From contig CCKK01000003.1 of NCBI GenBank assembly GCA_001048675.1, positions 62,001 to 126,000 of the forward strand: a stretch of 64,000 bases of DNA, in the 5' to 3' direction. Made by a program: the position numbers and the translations under genes. Origin of the DNA: Vibrio diabolicus. GTDB lineage: Bacteria; Pseudomonadota; Gammaproteobacteria; Enterobacterales; Vibrionaceae. Of this stretch, positions 36,999-45,918 are shown in pieces. The stretch's first letter is position 1, and the number at the start of each line of letters is the position of its first letter. The notes under the pieces were generated by a model. It was not told where the DNA came from and ran no database searches. It saw only the letters and a program-made list of their open reading frames with translations.

Positions 36999-37270
36999 AA
37001 TTGTGCTCCAGTATTGCTGTGCTTTGCTGTAATGGAGTCATTTTATGCAATAGGATAGACGCTCAAAAGTGGCTTAAAGGACACATAAGGATACTATTGG
37101 GACAAAACTTGTCCTTGGTATTGGTTGTTATTAGATAAATTGAGGGAAACTAATAGAAACCGCTTTAATGATCATTAACTGACGTAAAACTGTTTGGGGC
37201 AAAGGTGTTGCGATTAAAGTAAGCGCAATACTCCAATATTAATGCCCCAGAGTTCAGCTTAGCTATTCAG

Positions 37271-37888
37271 TTAAGCTAGGCTTTTTACAACAGCTACTGC
37301 TGCTAACAGCAAAAAAACTGTACCACAACATTGATTGAAAACTCGCCCATTGGCTAAAAGCACTGTTTTAACCTTATCAGCCAATCTGGCCACGATATAC
37401 TCTACGGCGAATTCAATACAAAGAAAGCTGAATGTTATCACCAAAAATTGGGGGATGAACGCCTCGTCGGGGTTGATAAACTGAGCTAAAAAAGCAGTGA
37501 AAAATAGTAAGACTTTCGGGTTAGACAAAGCAGCGAAATAACCTTGTTTAAATAGCTCTTTCGGCAGAACAGACACTACAGTCGTTGTTTGCTCAATGCT
37601 GATTGAAGATGCGAAAAACAATTTGAAACCTAACCATGCAAGATATAAAGCTCCCAGCCATTGAAGACCAATCATCAATTCAGGTTTTGCTTCTAGTAAT
37701 GTACCTAAACCTAGCATAGCTACCGTAATCAAGATGAAAAAACCACTCACGCCACCACATATTGTCCAAATTGTCTTCTTATAGCCATATCGTGCACCGT
37801 GGCTGAGTGCTAAAAGCGAGTTAGGACCTGGGACACAAGCAAGACCCAGCGCAGACAAAGCAAAGACACACCAAATTTCAAACGTCAT
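37271..37888 (-). CDS. LysE/RhtB-family amino-acid exporter
   Basis: 205 residues with about 6 transmembrane helices. The N-terminal VPGPNSLLALSHGARYGYKK is the signature of the LysE/RhtB superfamily, and GYFAALSNPKVLLFFTAFLA is the second conserved element. It should export an amino acid or derivative. ATG 37888 is used; an upstream TTG codon is also in frame. It is divergent from an AraC/GlxA-type gene, 113 bases away, a common regulator-exporter pairing. Substrate unknown. Confidence 0.9.
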   Translation of the reverse strand: MTFEIWCVFALSALGLACVPGPNSLLALSHGARYGYKKTIWTICGGVSGFFILITVAMLGLGTLLEAKPELMIGLQWLGALYLAWLGFKLFFASSISIEQTTTVVSVLPKELFKQGYFAALSNPKVLLFFTAFLAQFINPDEAFIPQFLVITFSFLCIEFAVEYIVARLADKVKTVLLANGRVFNQCCGTVFLLLAAVAVVKSLA

Positions 37889-38001
37889 AACCAACCAGCA
37901 AATTGAGAACTTAAGGGAGATTAGTATCTCTCAGTTCTCAATTTATCTATGGTATATTCTGGACGTAAAACATGAATATTTAGACTTAAGGTTCAATACA
38001 A

Positions 38002-38979
38002 ATGAATGAAAATAATGGTGTCCGATTTTTATTGATACCTCTAAATAACTTTAACATGCTTCCGTTTGGTGGCTTCTTAGATAAACTCCGATTCTCCGCA
38101 GATGAAGCGGATCACAGTCAACAACGATATTGCTCATGGAAAGTTGTGTCTCACAGCAAAGGGTTAATCATTTCTAGTAGCGGAATCCCTATCAGAGTTG
38201 ACCTCGATTTTAGTGACGTTAAGCCTGCGAATTTTGACTATGTGGTTTTCTTTGGTAGCCGCACTGCAACTGAATCTCAGCAGCAAGCCGCTTATTATCG
38301 CTCTTTTGTTCGAAATATTGTCGCCAATGGAATACCAATTGTCAGCATTGATAACGCTTGCTTTACTCTAGCTGAGTTAGGGCTACTTAACCGTCATCAA
38401 ATTGTGGTTCATTGGCGGCACCATAGCGAGTTCAAAGCAACCTACCCTAAAGTAATTGTAAGAGATGAGCAGCTTTATCACTTTGATAAGGAGCTAATCA
38501 GTTGCACTGGCGGAAGTGCCACTATCGACCTTGCGGTGGCAATTTTGCAAAAGCATGTCGGTCAAACAAAGGCAGAAAAAGGGTTAGCGGATATGCTGGT
38601 TGATGAAAATCGTAGCATGCAACACCGTCTAAAGTCGTCAGAGCAAGGAGTACACAGGAATCGTCATATGGATAGAGCGATTTCTTTGATGCAAGAAAAC
38701 TTGGAACAGACAATGACCGTAGAACAGGTTGCTACGCTCATCGGGATTAGTCGACGACAGTTAGACCGCTTATTTCAGCAAAAGCTCAGCATTTCAGCGA
38801 GTCATTATTGGCAAGAATTACGTTTACAACATGTGTACTGGCGATTGAAACATTCTAGTCATGACCTTGCCCAACTTGCAGATGAAGTGGGTGTTCGGGA
38901 TATCAGCTATCTATGCAAGATTTTCAAGAAAAGATTTGGCTTAACACCAGGTCGATGCAGACGCGACTCGATAGCGTGA
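38002..38979 (+). CDS. GlxA-type regulator (DJ-1/PfpI-like domain plus AraC HTH)
   Basis: 325 residues. The N-terminal ~190 residues (VRFLLIPLNNFNMLPFGGFL, FDYVVFFGSRTATES, PIVSIDNACFTLAELGLLN) are DJ-1/PfpI-like with a Cys at the elbow. The AraC domain lies at about 220-320: TMTVEQVATLIGISRRQLDR, LAQLADEVGVRDISYLCKIF, FGLTPGRCRRD. The layout matches the GlxA subgroup that controls use of amino acids and choline derivatives. It is divergent from the LysE-type exporter and probably regulates it. Effector unknown. Confidence 0.88.
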   Translation: MNENNGVRFLLIPLNNFNMLPFGGFLDKLRFSADEADHSQQRYCSWKVVSHSKGLIISSSGIPIRVDLDFSDVKPANFDYVVFFGSRTATESQQQAAYYRSFVRNIVANGIPIVSIDNACFTLAELGLLNRHQIVVHWRHHSEFKATYPKVIVRDEQLYHFDKELISCTGGSATIDLAVAILQKHVGQTKAEKGLADMLVDENRSMQHRLKSSEQGVHRNRHMDRAISLMQENLEQTMTVEQVATLIGISRRQLDRLFQQKLSISASHYWQELRLQHVYWRLKHSSHDLAQLADEVGVRDISYLCKIFKKRFGLTPGRCRRDSIA

Positions 38980-39226
38980 TGGCTATGTGTGTCTAGCGAG
39001 CGACCTTTCAACATTCAATGGTCTTCAATTTCTGGCTCATTATAGAAATTTGGGGTATGCAAAGTTTTCTGAAAGTGTCATGAGCATTAGCTCTAAATGA
39101 TTTTGGGGCAATACTGAGTTACAGTCCATAAAGCACCCAATCTCTTCAGATCAAAGAGTTATTGCTATTATCATATACTAAAAACAACGCCAACAAGCCC
39201 TATCCATATGTTATTTAAGGAAAATA

Positions 39227-39941
39227 ATGAGTTCAAAAATAACCATGAGAACTTATAACAAGTACTCGAAAGGACATTCTCACAAATATCATCAAATCGT
39301 GCTCCCTACCAAAGGGTACATTGATTTAATCTTAGATGGAGAAGTTTGCACTATCGCTTATGGTGACTGCATAATCATTAGATCCGGTTGCTACCATGAA
39401 TTTAAAGCACGAGAAGATTTCCGATTTCTAGTCATCGATATTTATGAACTTCCCGACTTTCTAAGTCACATTCAAAGTACCGTTATCCGGCTTGATGAGT
39501 CAGCCAATACGTTTGTTCGATATGTTGAAAAGCAACTTGAGGTGGATTCTATCGAAGAATTAGAAGAATCTATTTTGTCACTACTATTCGCGATCCTCGC
39601 TAAACAAGATCTCGGGAATAAAATCGATTATCGGATACAAAAAAGTCATCCAGTATATCAATCAAGATTTATCCAAGAACTACTCTATTGAAGACTTGTC
39701 GGCAGTAGCATGCTTAAGCCACACACAATTCAAAGTGGTTTTTCGAAAAAATATGGGGCAGACGCCTTTCAAGTATCTTACGAAATTACGCATGGAGAAT
39801 GCTAGAGTATTGCTCAACAATACAGACCTGCCAATATCAATAATTTCAGAGAAAGTGGGCTTCACTTGTCAGTCTTCATTCACCCGTTGCTTCAGTAATC
39901 ATTTTTCTCAATCACCGAAACATTATCGTGCCAAGCGTTGA
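39227..39941 (+). pseudogene. AraC-family regulator, frameshifted at an A6 run
   Basis: The first frame (39227-39691) encodes a cupin-type sensor (KGHSHKYHQIVLPTKGYIDL, GDCIIIRSGCYHEF) and then goes out of frame at AAAAAA (39639-39644). Removing one A restores VIQYINQDLSKNYSIEDLS and joins the second frame (39696-39941), which holds the AraC helices AVACLSHTQFKVVFRKNMG, ISIISEKVGFTCQSSFTR and a closing SPKHYRAKR. The intact product would have about 237 residues. The 715-base length is one over a multiple of 3. It may be a real lesion, a slippage-controlled switch, or a base-call error. Confidence 0.8.
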
Positions 39942-40810
39942 ACTTTTTCAGCAGGAAAACGACGATAGAAGACAATGGCCAACGCAACAACAAACATCCC
40001 GACTATAGTGAGCAGACTGATTTGAGTGCCAAATAGCGCATAATCAAAAAAATATGCCAATAACGGTATCGCATAAAATAACACGCTAACTGATGATGCC
40101 CCATCTTGCTTGGTCATGTGCATCAGCAACAACAATGCCCCTACTGAAACCCCCACAGACATCCAAACAAGTGATATCAAAAATTCTGGCGTCCAAATAA
40201 TACTCCCCCCAACCAGAACGTTGATCCCCATAAGAATGGGGGTAGCTAGTACACTCTGGCACATTGCACTCAATAACACATGACTGACAATACTCGCTTG
40301 CAACACCGTACCAAACGTTATAGAAAAAAGAGCAGCAATGCCAAATACCACTCCATATGCCGCTAATTGCGTGAGGTCTTTCGCGCCATAAATCGAAATC
40401 ACTAACCCGAGAAAACCCAACAGCAAAAGTGCCAATTGACGACGACTGACTTGTTGCTTACATAAAAATGGGGTTAGCAGCGGTTGTAAGCCCAGAATTA
40501 GTGTCACCAACCCCGGAGAAATTCCGGTATCAATCGCCAAAAAATAAAATGACAGATAACAAACTTGAAGAAGTGCCCCTACCACCAAAATTCTTCGTAG
40601 CTCAGTTTTTGAAGGGCTACGAATCAATGATGGTTTACGGTAAGAGTAAAGCCAAAACAACATTATTAAGCAACACATGGAAACCAAAGATCGGGCTGCT
40701 AGGAAGCTCCAAACTGATGCGTATTGAAGCCCGAACTTAACCACCACCGCACCACTACTCCAGATAAAAAGAAATAGGAAAGGAGCTAACTTATTCATAA
40801 TCAAACTCAT
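39923..40810 (-). CDS. EamA/DMT-family transporter
   Basis: 295 residues with about 10 hydrophobic helices in two EamA repeats. The first opens with PFLFLFIWSSGAVVVKFGLQ, where the WSS(G/S) element is typical. The second is at about 150-285. These permeases export amino acids, purines or other metabolites (RhtA, YddG and RhaT-like). It overlaps the frameshifted AraC gene by 19 bases at the 3' ends and lies downstream of the 2-oxoglutarate dioxygenase gene on the same strand (56 bases apart), probably in one operon. ATG 40798 is an alternative start. Confidence 0.87.
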   Translation of the reverse strand: MSLIMNKLAPFLFLFIWSSGAVVVKFGLQYASVWSFLAARSLVSMCCLIMLFWLYSYRKPSLIRSPSKTELRRILVVGALLQVCYLSFYFLAIDTGISPGLVTLILGLQPLLTPFLCKQQVSRRQLALLLLGFLGLVISIYGAKDLTQLAAYGVVFGIAALFSITFGTVLQASIVSHVLLSAMCQSVLATPILMGINVLVGGSIIWTPEFLISLVWMSVGVSVGALLLLMHMTKQDGASSVSVLFYAIPLLAYFFDYALFGTQISLLTIVGMFVVALAIVFYRRFPAEKVQRLAR

Positions 40811-40866
40811 CAGCTTAAACGTTAAGATTAAAGCTTATCGGGTAGTCTGGATGCGCTTTTAAAGAA

Positions 40867-41694
40867 TCATAAGGAAATGAGACGTGCCCCTCCAATGCTG
40901 GTTTCCGAGTAGAAAAAAAACAACATATCTCTTGTTGCATCTTTAGCAGGATTGGATGCTTCTACTGCCGTCAAGCTATGTTTTCTCTCATTATCGCAAA
41001 TCAACAAAGTATCAAGGAAGTTCAAATGTTGTTTCTCATCCAATATAAATGTCGGATCAGCTTCGTGCCATTTTAATGCGTTTTTTTCTTTCATATGATG
41101 AATAAAGGTTTTGGCGCTATGGTCTGTCATATTTTTGTGCCCCAATAATGTTGTCATTGTGTGGTCAACACCATCAGTATGTACTCCCTCTAGAGCAGGC
41201 TCACCGACCAAGCTTGGAGAAGTAACTGTACGCAGATGGAAAACTGTCGACACCCAATTTGGAGAATCGTAGTTCAAATACTTTCGTGGAGCCGTTGCGA
41301 CATCATGGCAAACAAGGTGCATAAATAAGAGTAAAGATTGGAAGATAGAATTATGTTGTAGTCGGTCATTTAAGCCTCGAAAATGTCTAATATCCCCCGA
41401 ATCATGGCGAACAAAGTCCTCATCAAAAGATAGAACAAATGGTTGAAACTCTGTTCGATAACAACATTGCTTTTCCAAGTTATAGCAAAACCTTCCATTT
41501 CTTGAACGTCTAAATGCCAACGTTGGATCATTAAATAGCTGCTCACTAATTACTTTCATTTCCTCCACATGAGCTGGATTTTCCCCAAGCTCTACCAAAA
41601 TATTTAATAATTGTGTTCCTGGAATAAATACACTCCGATAGTTGATATAACTTTCCTTTATTTTCTGTATAGTTTCTTGAGTCGATTTTTTCAT
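40867..41694 (-). CDS. 2-oxoglutarate/Fe(II)-dependent dioxygenase, amino-acid hydroxylase type
   Basis: 275 residues. The fold follows the 2OG-Fe dioxygenase family that includes L-isoleucine dioxygenase: EGVHTDGVDHTM supplies HxD, NERKHSLTAVEA the distal His, and ATRDMLFFFYS the Arg that holds 2-oxoglutarate. FRGLNDRLQHNSIF is a further conserved part. It should hydroxylate a free amino acid or similar substrate, using O2 and 2-oxoglutarate. The EamA exporter follows. In Bacillus, the isoleucine dioxygenase gene is, as I recall, beside an RhtA-type exporter, an analogous arrangement. Substrate unknown. Weak ribosome site before the ATG. Confidence 0.82.
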   Translation of the reverse strand: MKKSTQETIQKIKESYINYRSVFIPGTQLLNILVELGENPAHVEEMKVISEQLFNDPTLAFRRSRNGRFCYNLEKQCCYRTEFQPFVLSFDEDFVRHDSGDIRHFRGLNDRLQHNSIFQSLLLFMHLVCHDVATAPRKYLNYDSPNWVSTVFHLRTVTSPSLVGEPALEGVHTDGVDHTMTTLLGHKNMTDHSAKTFIHHMKEKNALKWHEADPTFILDEKQHLNFLDTLLICDNERKHSLTAVEASNPAKDATRDMLFFFYSETSIGGARLISL

Positions 41695-42081
41695 TTACTA
41701 GCCGTAACGTCTTATTATTTGTTAGTGAATTAATTAAAGCCCATAACAATCTCTTACATAAAAAATAAGTTAGAGCAATTTCCAGTCACAATATAAACAA
41801 TCTATTACTTATAATTTATACTTAAAGGACGGTAATCTTTTGAGAAAAGGCGGAAGTGATAACGCAATATTTAACGTCAAAGACATGAATAACGACTAGA
41901 AAATTTAAAGTGAGCCATCTATCTGGGCCTGTTTTAATATTCAATTTAGCTTGGAGATACAGCAAATCAGAACAATTTTTTTGCAATGACGGACTTTTTG
42001 TTAGCAGGAAGTTAATTAGTATGTTTCGTCCACTTAGATTTTGGTCGCAACTCACTTTGGGGCAAAGGTGTGTTGCAGTTC
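41695..42081. other. Non-coding, A+T-rich stretch
   Basis: No frame here looks coding: the longest open frames have no recognisable domains or ribosome sites. It contains ttggggcaaaggtgt at 42055-42069, a sequence also present at 37190-37204. This may be the worn edge of the mobile-element remnant beside it. Confidence 0.5.
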
Positions 42082-42168
42082 TTAAATGGGGAAGTGTTTT
42101 TCCTCATATTCCTCAACCAATGCAGCTAGCCTTTCAAGTTTACAAATTAGTCTGATATTTGCTCTATC
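42082..42168 (-). pseudogene. C-terminal fragment resembling a HigA-type antitoxin
   Basis: On the minus strand 28 codons read RANIRLICKLERLAALVEEY and EEKHFPI, then TAA at 42082-42084. The closing EEYEEKHFPI pattern is typical of the end of HigA-type (XRE) antitoxins. No N-terminal HTH is present: the sequence upstream is the IS1-type insA remnant. No toxin gene remains. Short, so identity is moderate. Confidence 0.5.
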
Positions 42169-42457
42169 GAAAGGTATTGAGGTTACTTACCTTGGCGAGA
42201 TTTTTTAAAGTGCTCAATACCGTGTTGTATGCGACATTCAACACTTGTGCTGTTTCCCTAACTCCAGAGCTATTCATTGACATATCGACAATTTTTTCTT
42301 TTACATCTGGCTTGCGGGCTTCGTAAACTTAATCGAGTTGAAAGCCCTTTCGACATTCGATACACCTGAAACGAGGAAAGCCAGAATGCCCTTTTCCATG
42401 TTCACGGACGGGCTCTGTTTTATTACAGAAACGACATTGAACTTAGATAGTAGCCAT
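42164..42457 (-). pseudogene. insA: Remnant of IS1-family transposase gene insA
   Basis: From an ATG at 42457 the frame reads MATI-stop-VQCRFCNKTEPVREHGKG, then HSGFPRFRCIECRKGFQLD-stop, then VYEARKPDVKEKIVDMSMNS and VRETAQVLNVAYNTVLSTLK. The CxxC pair, FRCIEC and the TVLSTLK helix are those of InsA of IS1-like elements. Two in-frame stop codons break it. No insB coding sequence, inverted repeats or target duplication could be seen, so only this fragment of the element remains. Confidence 0.8.
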
Positions 42458-42860
42458 GAGTTAAAAAACATCAGAAACCAGGTGGCTATATTAACATCTA
42501 TCAACCAATTTGAGTCATGACCAATGAAAGGATAGTTAGGTTTTTATTGCGTAAATTATCGGTAAGAATAGTGCATATAACAGGCAATAAGCCAGGTGTG
42601 TAGAATTATTCTATTTTAGGGATTTTGCTCTAAATCTAAATGAATCTTTGCATTTCAATTTCAATAAAGCTTAGTTATTGATCATGTTTCTGAGTATGCG
42701 AATTATTATCAATTATGCATATGGTTACTCATTGTCTAGTTTGATTTGTGTAACGTCACTGCAGCACGTATTGAGCGTACTACGCTGATTGTCTGTGTTT
42801 TCGTGTTGACAGTTTGGTACTAGGTAAAATCAACAAGACTATGATTTCAAGGAACATTTT
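42458..42860 (+). other. Region upstream of the exoprotease gene
   Basis: About 400 bases, A+T-rich, without a gene. It should contain the exoprotease promoter. No operator is recognised. Confidence 0.5.
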
Positions 42861-44465
42861 ATGTTAAAGAAACTACTAAGTTGTTGTATCACCTCCGCGC
42901 TCTGTTTTCATTCTTCTCTCGCTTTTTCGCAACCCAATGAGATTGCGGACAGTGCAGAGTTACAACAAGCTCCCGACACATTGCCTGCCACTTTGATGCT
43001 TGCACCGGACGACATCGCCATTGCAGATCGCTACATAGTGGTATTTCAACAACCGCAAATGATGGCGAGCAACTCAACAGAATTCGAGCAATTCACGCAA
43101 CAGTCTGTAGACCGTATGTCTGGTTTGTATTCGATACAAGTGGAGTCGGTTTTTGACCACTCGATAAGTGGATTTGTCGCTAACTTGAGTCCTGAGCAAC
43201 TGAAAGATCTGCGTTCTGATCCTCGTGTGGACTACATTGAGCAAGACAGAATCCTATCGCTTGACCCAATAGTCTCGGCAGACGCAAATCAGACCAATGC
43301 CATTTGGGGACTAGACCGAATCGACCAACGTAACTTGCCACTCGATAACAACTACAGTGCCAACTTTGATGGAACTGGTGTAACGGCTTATGTTATCGAT
43401 ACTGGTGTGAACAATGCACACGTTGAGTTTGGTGGGCGCTCGGTTTCTGGGTATGACTTTGTCGATAATGATGCAGATGCAAGTGACTGTAATGGACACG
43501 GTACACACGTTGCGGGCACCATTGGCGGCAGCTTGTATGGTGTTGCAAAAAACGTCAACCTTGTCGGTGTGAGAGTATTGAGCTGTAGCGGTTCGGGTTC
43601 TACATCTGGTGTTATCGCCGGTGTGGATTGGGTGACTGCGAATGCTTCCGGACCTTCAGTTGCCAATATGAGTTTAGGTGGCGGTCAATCTGTCGCTCTC
43701 GATAGCGCGGTGCAAAGTGCGGTTCAGTCAGGTGTCAGCTTTATGCTAGCAGCAGGTAACTCCAACGCCGATGCATGTAACTACTCTCCAGCACGCGTTG
43801 CTACAGGAGTGACTGTCGGCTCGACCACCAGCACGGATGCACGTTCGAGTTTTTCAAACTGGGGCAGTTGTGTGGATGTGTTTGCACCAGGCTCACAAAT
43901 CAAATCTGCGTGGTATGACGGTGGTTACAAAACCATTAGTGGTACTTCGATGGCGACGCCACATGTGGCGGGTGTAGCAGCATTGTATCTTCAAGAAAAC
44001 AGTTCACTGTCTCCAAGTCAAGTAGAGGACTTGATCGTTAGCCGCGCAACAAGCGGAAAGGTGACGGACACAAGAGGCAGCGTGAACAAGCTGCTTTATA
44101 GCTTAACGGATACTGATTGTGGGCAAGACTGTGGTGGCCCAGATCCAACACCGGACCCAGAAGGCAAGTTAACCTCGGGCGTGCCAGTGAGCGGTTTAAG
44201 TGGCTCAAGCGGTCAAGTAGCGTATTACTATGTTGATGTAGAAGCTGGGCAGCGCTTAACAGTACAAATGTATGGTGGCAGCGGTGATGCGGATTTGTAT
44301 CTCCGTTTTGGTGCAAAACCGACACTGAATGCATGGGACTGCCGACCTTTCAAATACGGTAACAATGAAACATGTACGGTCAGCGCGACACAAAGTGGAC
44401 GTTATCACGTCATGATTCAAGGTTACTCAAACTATAGCGGTGTCAGCATTCAAGCTAACTACTAG
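42861..44465 (+). CDS. proA: Alkaline serine exoprotease A (subtilisin family S8)
   Basis: 534 residues, matching in length and sequence pattern the secreted alkaline serine exoprotease A of Vibrio alginolyticus. Signal peptide (about 1-23), then an I9 propeptide (RYIVVFQQPQ to RVDYIEQDRIL, about 57-135) that acts as intramolecular chaperone. The proteinase K-type catalytic domain carries Asp in YVIDTGVN, His in GHGTHVAG, and Ser in SGTSMATPHVAG. A C-terminal PPC domain (about 430-534, ending GVSIQANY) directs secretion or binding. AAGGAAC precedes the ATG. Secreted through the type II system, it degrades extracellular protein. A terminator follows. Confidence 0.95.
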   Translation: MLKKLLSCCITSALCFHSSLAFSQPNEIADSAELQQAPDTLPATLMLAPDDIAIADRYIVVFQQPQMMASNSTEFEQFTQQSVDRMSGLYSIQVESVFDHSISGFVANLSPEQLKDLRSDPRVDYIEQDRILSLDPIVSADANQTNAIWGLDRIDQRNLPLDNNYSANFDGTGVTAYVIDTGVNNAHVEFGGRSVSGYDFVDNDADASDCNGHGTHVAGTIGGSLYGVAKNVNLVGVRVLSCSGSGSTSGVIAGVDWVTANASGPSVANMSLGGGQSVALDSAVQSAVQSGVSFMLAAGNSNADACNYSPARVATGVTVGSTTSTDARSSFSNWGSCVDVFAPGSQIKSAWYDGGYKTISGTSMATPHVAGVAALYLQENSSLSPSQVEDLIVSRATSGKVTDTRGSVNKLLYSLTDTDCGQDCGGPDPTPDPEGKLTSGVPVSGLSGSSGQVAYYYVDVEAGQRLTVQMYGGSGDADLYLRFGAKPTLNAWDCRPFKYGNNETCTVSATQSGRYHVMIQGYSNYSGVSIQANY

Positions 44466-44491
44466 TTATTATTCTCGTTATTAAAAGAGAA

Positions 44492-44523
44492 CAAAGCCCG
44501 CTTTTCGGTGGGCTTTGCTTTCG
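44492..44523 (+). terminator. Terminator of the exoprotease gene
   Basis: A 10-bp stem caaagcccgc / gtgggctttg (one G-U) with a 6-base loop and a short T-rich tail. Confidence 0.8.
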
Positions 44524-44629
44524 AGAATACTGCGTTTAATAGGTGGCGTTCGATGCTATTCAAACGCACCGGCCTTTTTCTTCAAGAACTCAACTCGAAG
44601 CGGCATCGAAGCTTTCTATTAGTTAGTAG

Positions 44630-44941
44630 TTAGTACACCGCATAAGTCGGGTTCTCCAAGTCGTGTACATCAAATAGGATGCGAACTTAATCTCCTCGAG
44701 CTAACTCTTTCTCCATCATAAATCTTGGCATGATGGCAAACCCAAGATGATACAAAACAAATTCTTTACCGTGACCGCGGTTCTCACTTGCAATTTTAGG
44801 CTGTGAGACAAACGCGTGACCTGACCTTGGCTGTTGGTCATCGTGAACGATATGGTGGCTAATCCGAGAAGATTGTATCCACTCAAAACTCAGACCCTAT
44901 ACTGCACATGTTGATGGGCTGACAACGGTAACATTGGATGA
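44630..44941 (-). pseudogene. Decayed LysR-family regulator (C-terminal part)
   Basis: A continuous 104-codon minus-strand frame shows LysR effector-domain features: GLSFEWIQSSRISHHIVHD, GHAFVSQPKIASEN, LGFAIMPRFMMEKELARGD, VRILFDVHDLENPTYAVY, then TAA at 44630-44632. The AIMPRFMMEKELARG element is the usual C-terminal hinge of LysR proteins. It is broken by at least two in-frame stop codons (after GD and before GLSFEW), and there is no helix-turn-helix upstream. The gene is dead. Its original target is unknown. Confidence 0.75.
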
Positions 44942-45244
44942 AATGGGCCTTGAACCACGCAAGATCATTATAAATGGGAACTATTAGGCAAAGAGACGAT
45001 CAAACGAGGTAAATTGGAATGGGGCAAAAACGTTACAAACCATACAGACACGCCACTGATATAAGTGTTCTAGTCCTTTTCTATTAAATTATTAATAACT
45101 AAGTATATTGTAAAGAGAGTTGTGGTCAGTTAGCACGAGCAGTAGGCTTGTGCTAGCCAGGGCGCCTGACATTGGGAGAGCACTAAACATAAACCTTGGA
45201 TTCTGCTACCGTAAAGCCCATATTTAATTTGAGAGAGATGGATA
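44942..45244 (+). other. Intergenic region after the LysR remnant
   Basis: About 300 bases without a supported gene. It includes the expected promoter of the 82-residue membrane protein gene. It also contains ATGGGGCAAAAACG near 45018, which is not clearly related to the repeats elsewhere. Confidence 0.4.
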
Positions 45245-45493
45245 ATGAACGACAGTTGGGCTAACTTCTTTCCGTACTTTGCTGGAGCTTTTAAGCTTAT
45301 TGTACTAGGTATTGGAGCCTACTTAGCTATTAAATGGCATTTTGATGAAGAGCGAAGAGTAAGGGAGGCCGAAGGCGTGGTATTCGATAAACCAAGCTTC
45401 AAGAAAAAGTTCGCAATGATGCTAACCTTCCCATTCCTTCTAGGTCTTCTAGTCCTTCTCGTTATTTATGCAACTAACTGGTTTCTCTACTGA
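45245..45493 (+). CDS. Small membrane protein of unknown function
   Basis: 82 residues with two hydrophobic segments: FFPYFAGAFKLIVLGIGAYL (about 8-27) and FAMMLTFPFLLGLLVLLVIY (about 57-76). A charged stretch (KWHFDEERRVREAEG) lies between, so both ends probably face the same side. I recognise no family. GAGAGAG lies 4-8 bases before the ATG. A terminator hairpin follows at 45543. Confidence 0.72.
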   Translation: MNDSWANFFPYFAGAFKLIVLGIGAYLAIKWHFDEERRVREAEGVVFDKPSFKKKFAMMLTFPFLLGLLVLLVIYATNWFLY

Positions 45494-45542
45494 CGGAATT
45501 TATTGATACGATCAATGTTTAAGCTCTCAACGGGTTTGGAGC

Positions 45543-45575
45543 AAAAAAGAGTCAGCCTAACGGTCTGGCTCTTTT
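45543..45575 (+). terminator. Terminator of the small membrane protein gene
   Basis: An 8-bp stem agagtcag / ctggctct (one T-G) with an A-run before and TTTT after. Confidence 0.75.
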
Positions 45576-45632
45576 GATGAAAACACATGGTATCGTGGAA
45601 TAACTAGGGAAGCTGTGGCAGGTTACACTCAC

Positions 45633-45878
45633 TTACTCCTTAGGCAGGTGACCAGTTTCCTTCGCAAGCTTTTGCATCGCCTCGGCAAACGTTGTTGTCC
45701 CGCCTTTAGCTTTAACCTGTATTACCTTATACCCCATTTTTTCCAACGCTTGGCGCTCTGCCAAAACAGCTTTGTCATCTTGCTGGCTACCTTGAGCTGG
45801 CTGATGAATGTAACATCCCTCTAATTTACCATCTTCGACCAATTGGTGGTGTTTCAGTGCATCGATATCAAAATTCAT
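45633..45878 (-). CDS. Small soluble protein of unknown function
   Basis: 81 residues. MNFDIDALKHHQLVEDGKLE and then KAVLAERQALEKMGYKVIQV. No signal or membrane segment. I recognise no family; the KGGTTTFAEAMQKL part suggests a helical end. ATG 45878 is preferred (AAAAGA 6 bases ahead); ATG 45893 is also in frame. It lies 40 bases downstream of the DUF3820 gene on the same strand, so an operon is likely. Confidence 0.6.
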   Translation of the reverse strand: MNFDIDALKHHQLVEDGKLEGCYIHQPAQGSQQDDKAVLAERQALEKMGYKVIQVKAKGGTTTFAEAMQKLAKETGHLPKE

Positions 45879-45918
45879 AATAAGTCTTTTCATTAAAAGT
45901 GGGAGTTTCTGTGGCTAG

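Noticed and set aside
41822..42155. Frames of 77 and 81 codons in the A+T-rich stretch after the dioxygenase
   Set aside because: They overlap each other on opposite strands, have no ribosome sites and no family features.
42301..42504. Minus-strand frame of 67 codons
   Set aside because: It is the wrong reading frame of the insA remnant; the correct frame shows CxxC and InsA helices but with stop codons.
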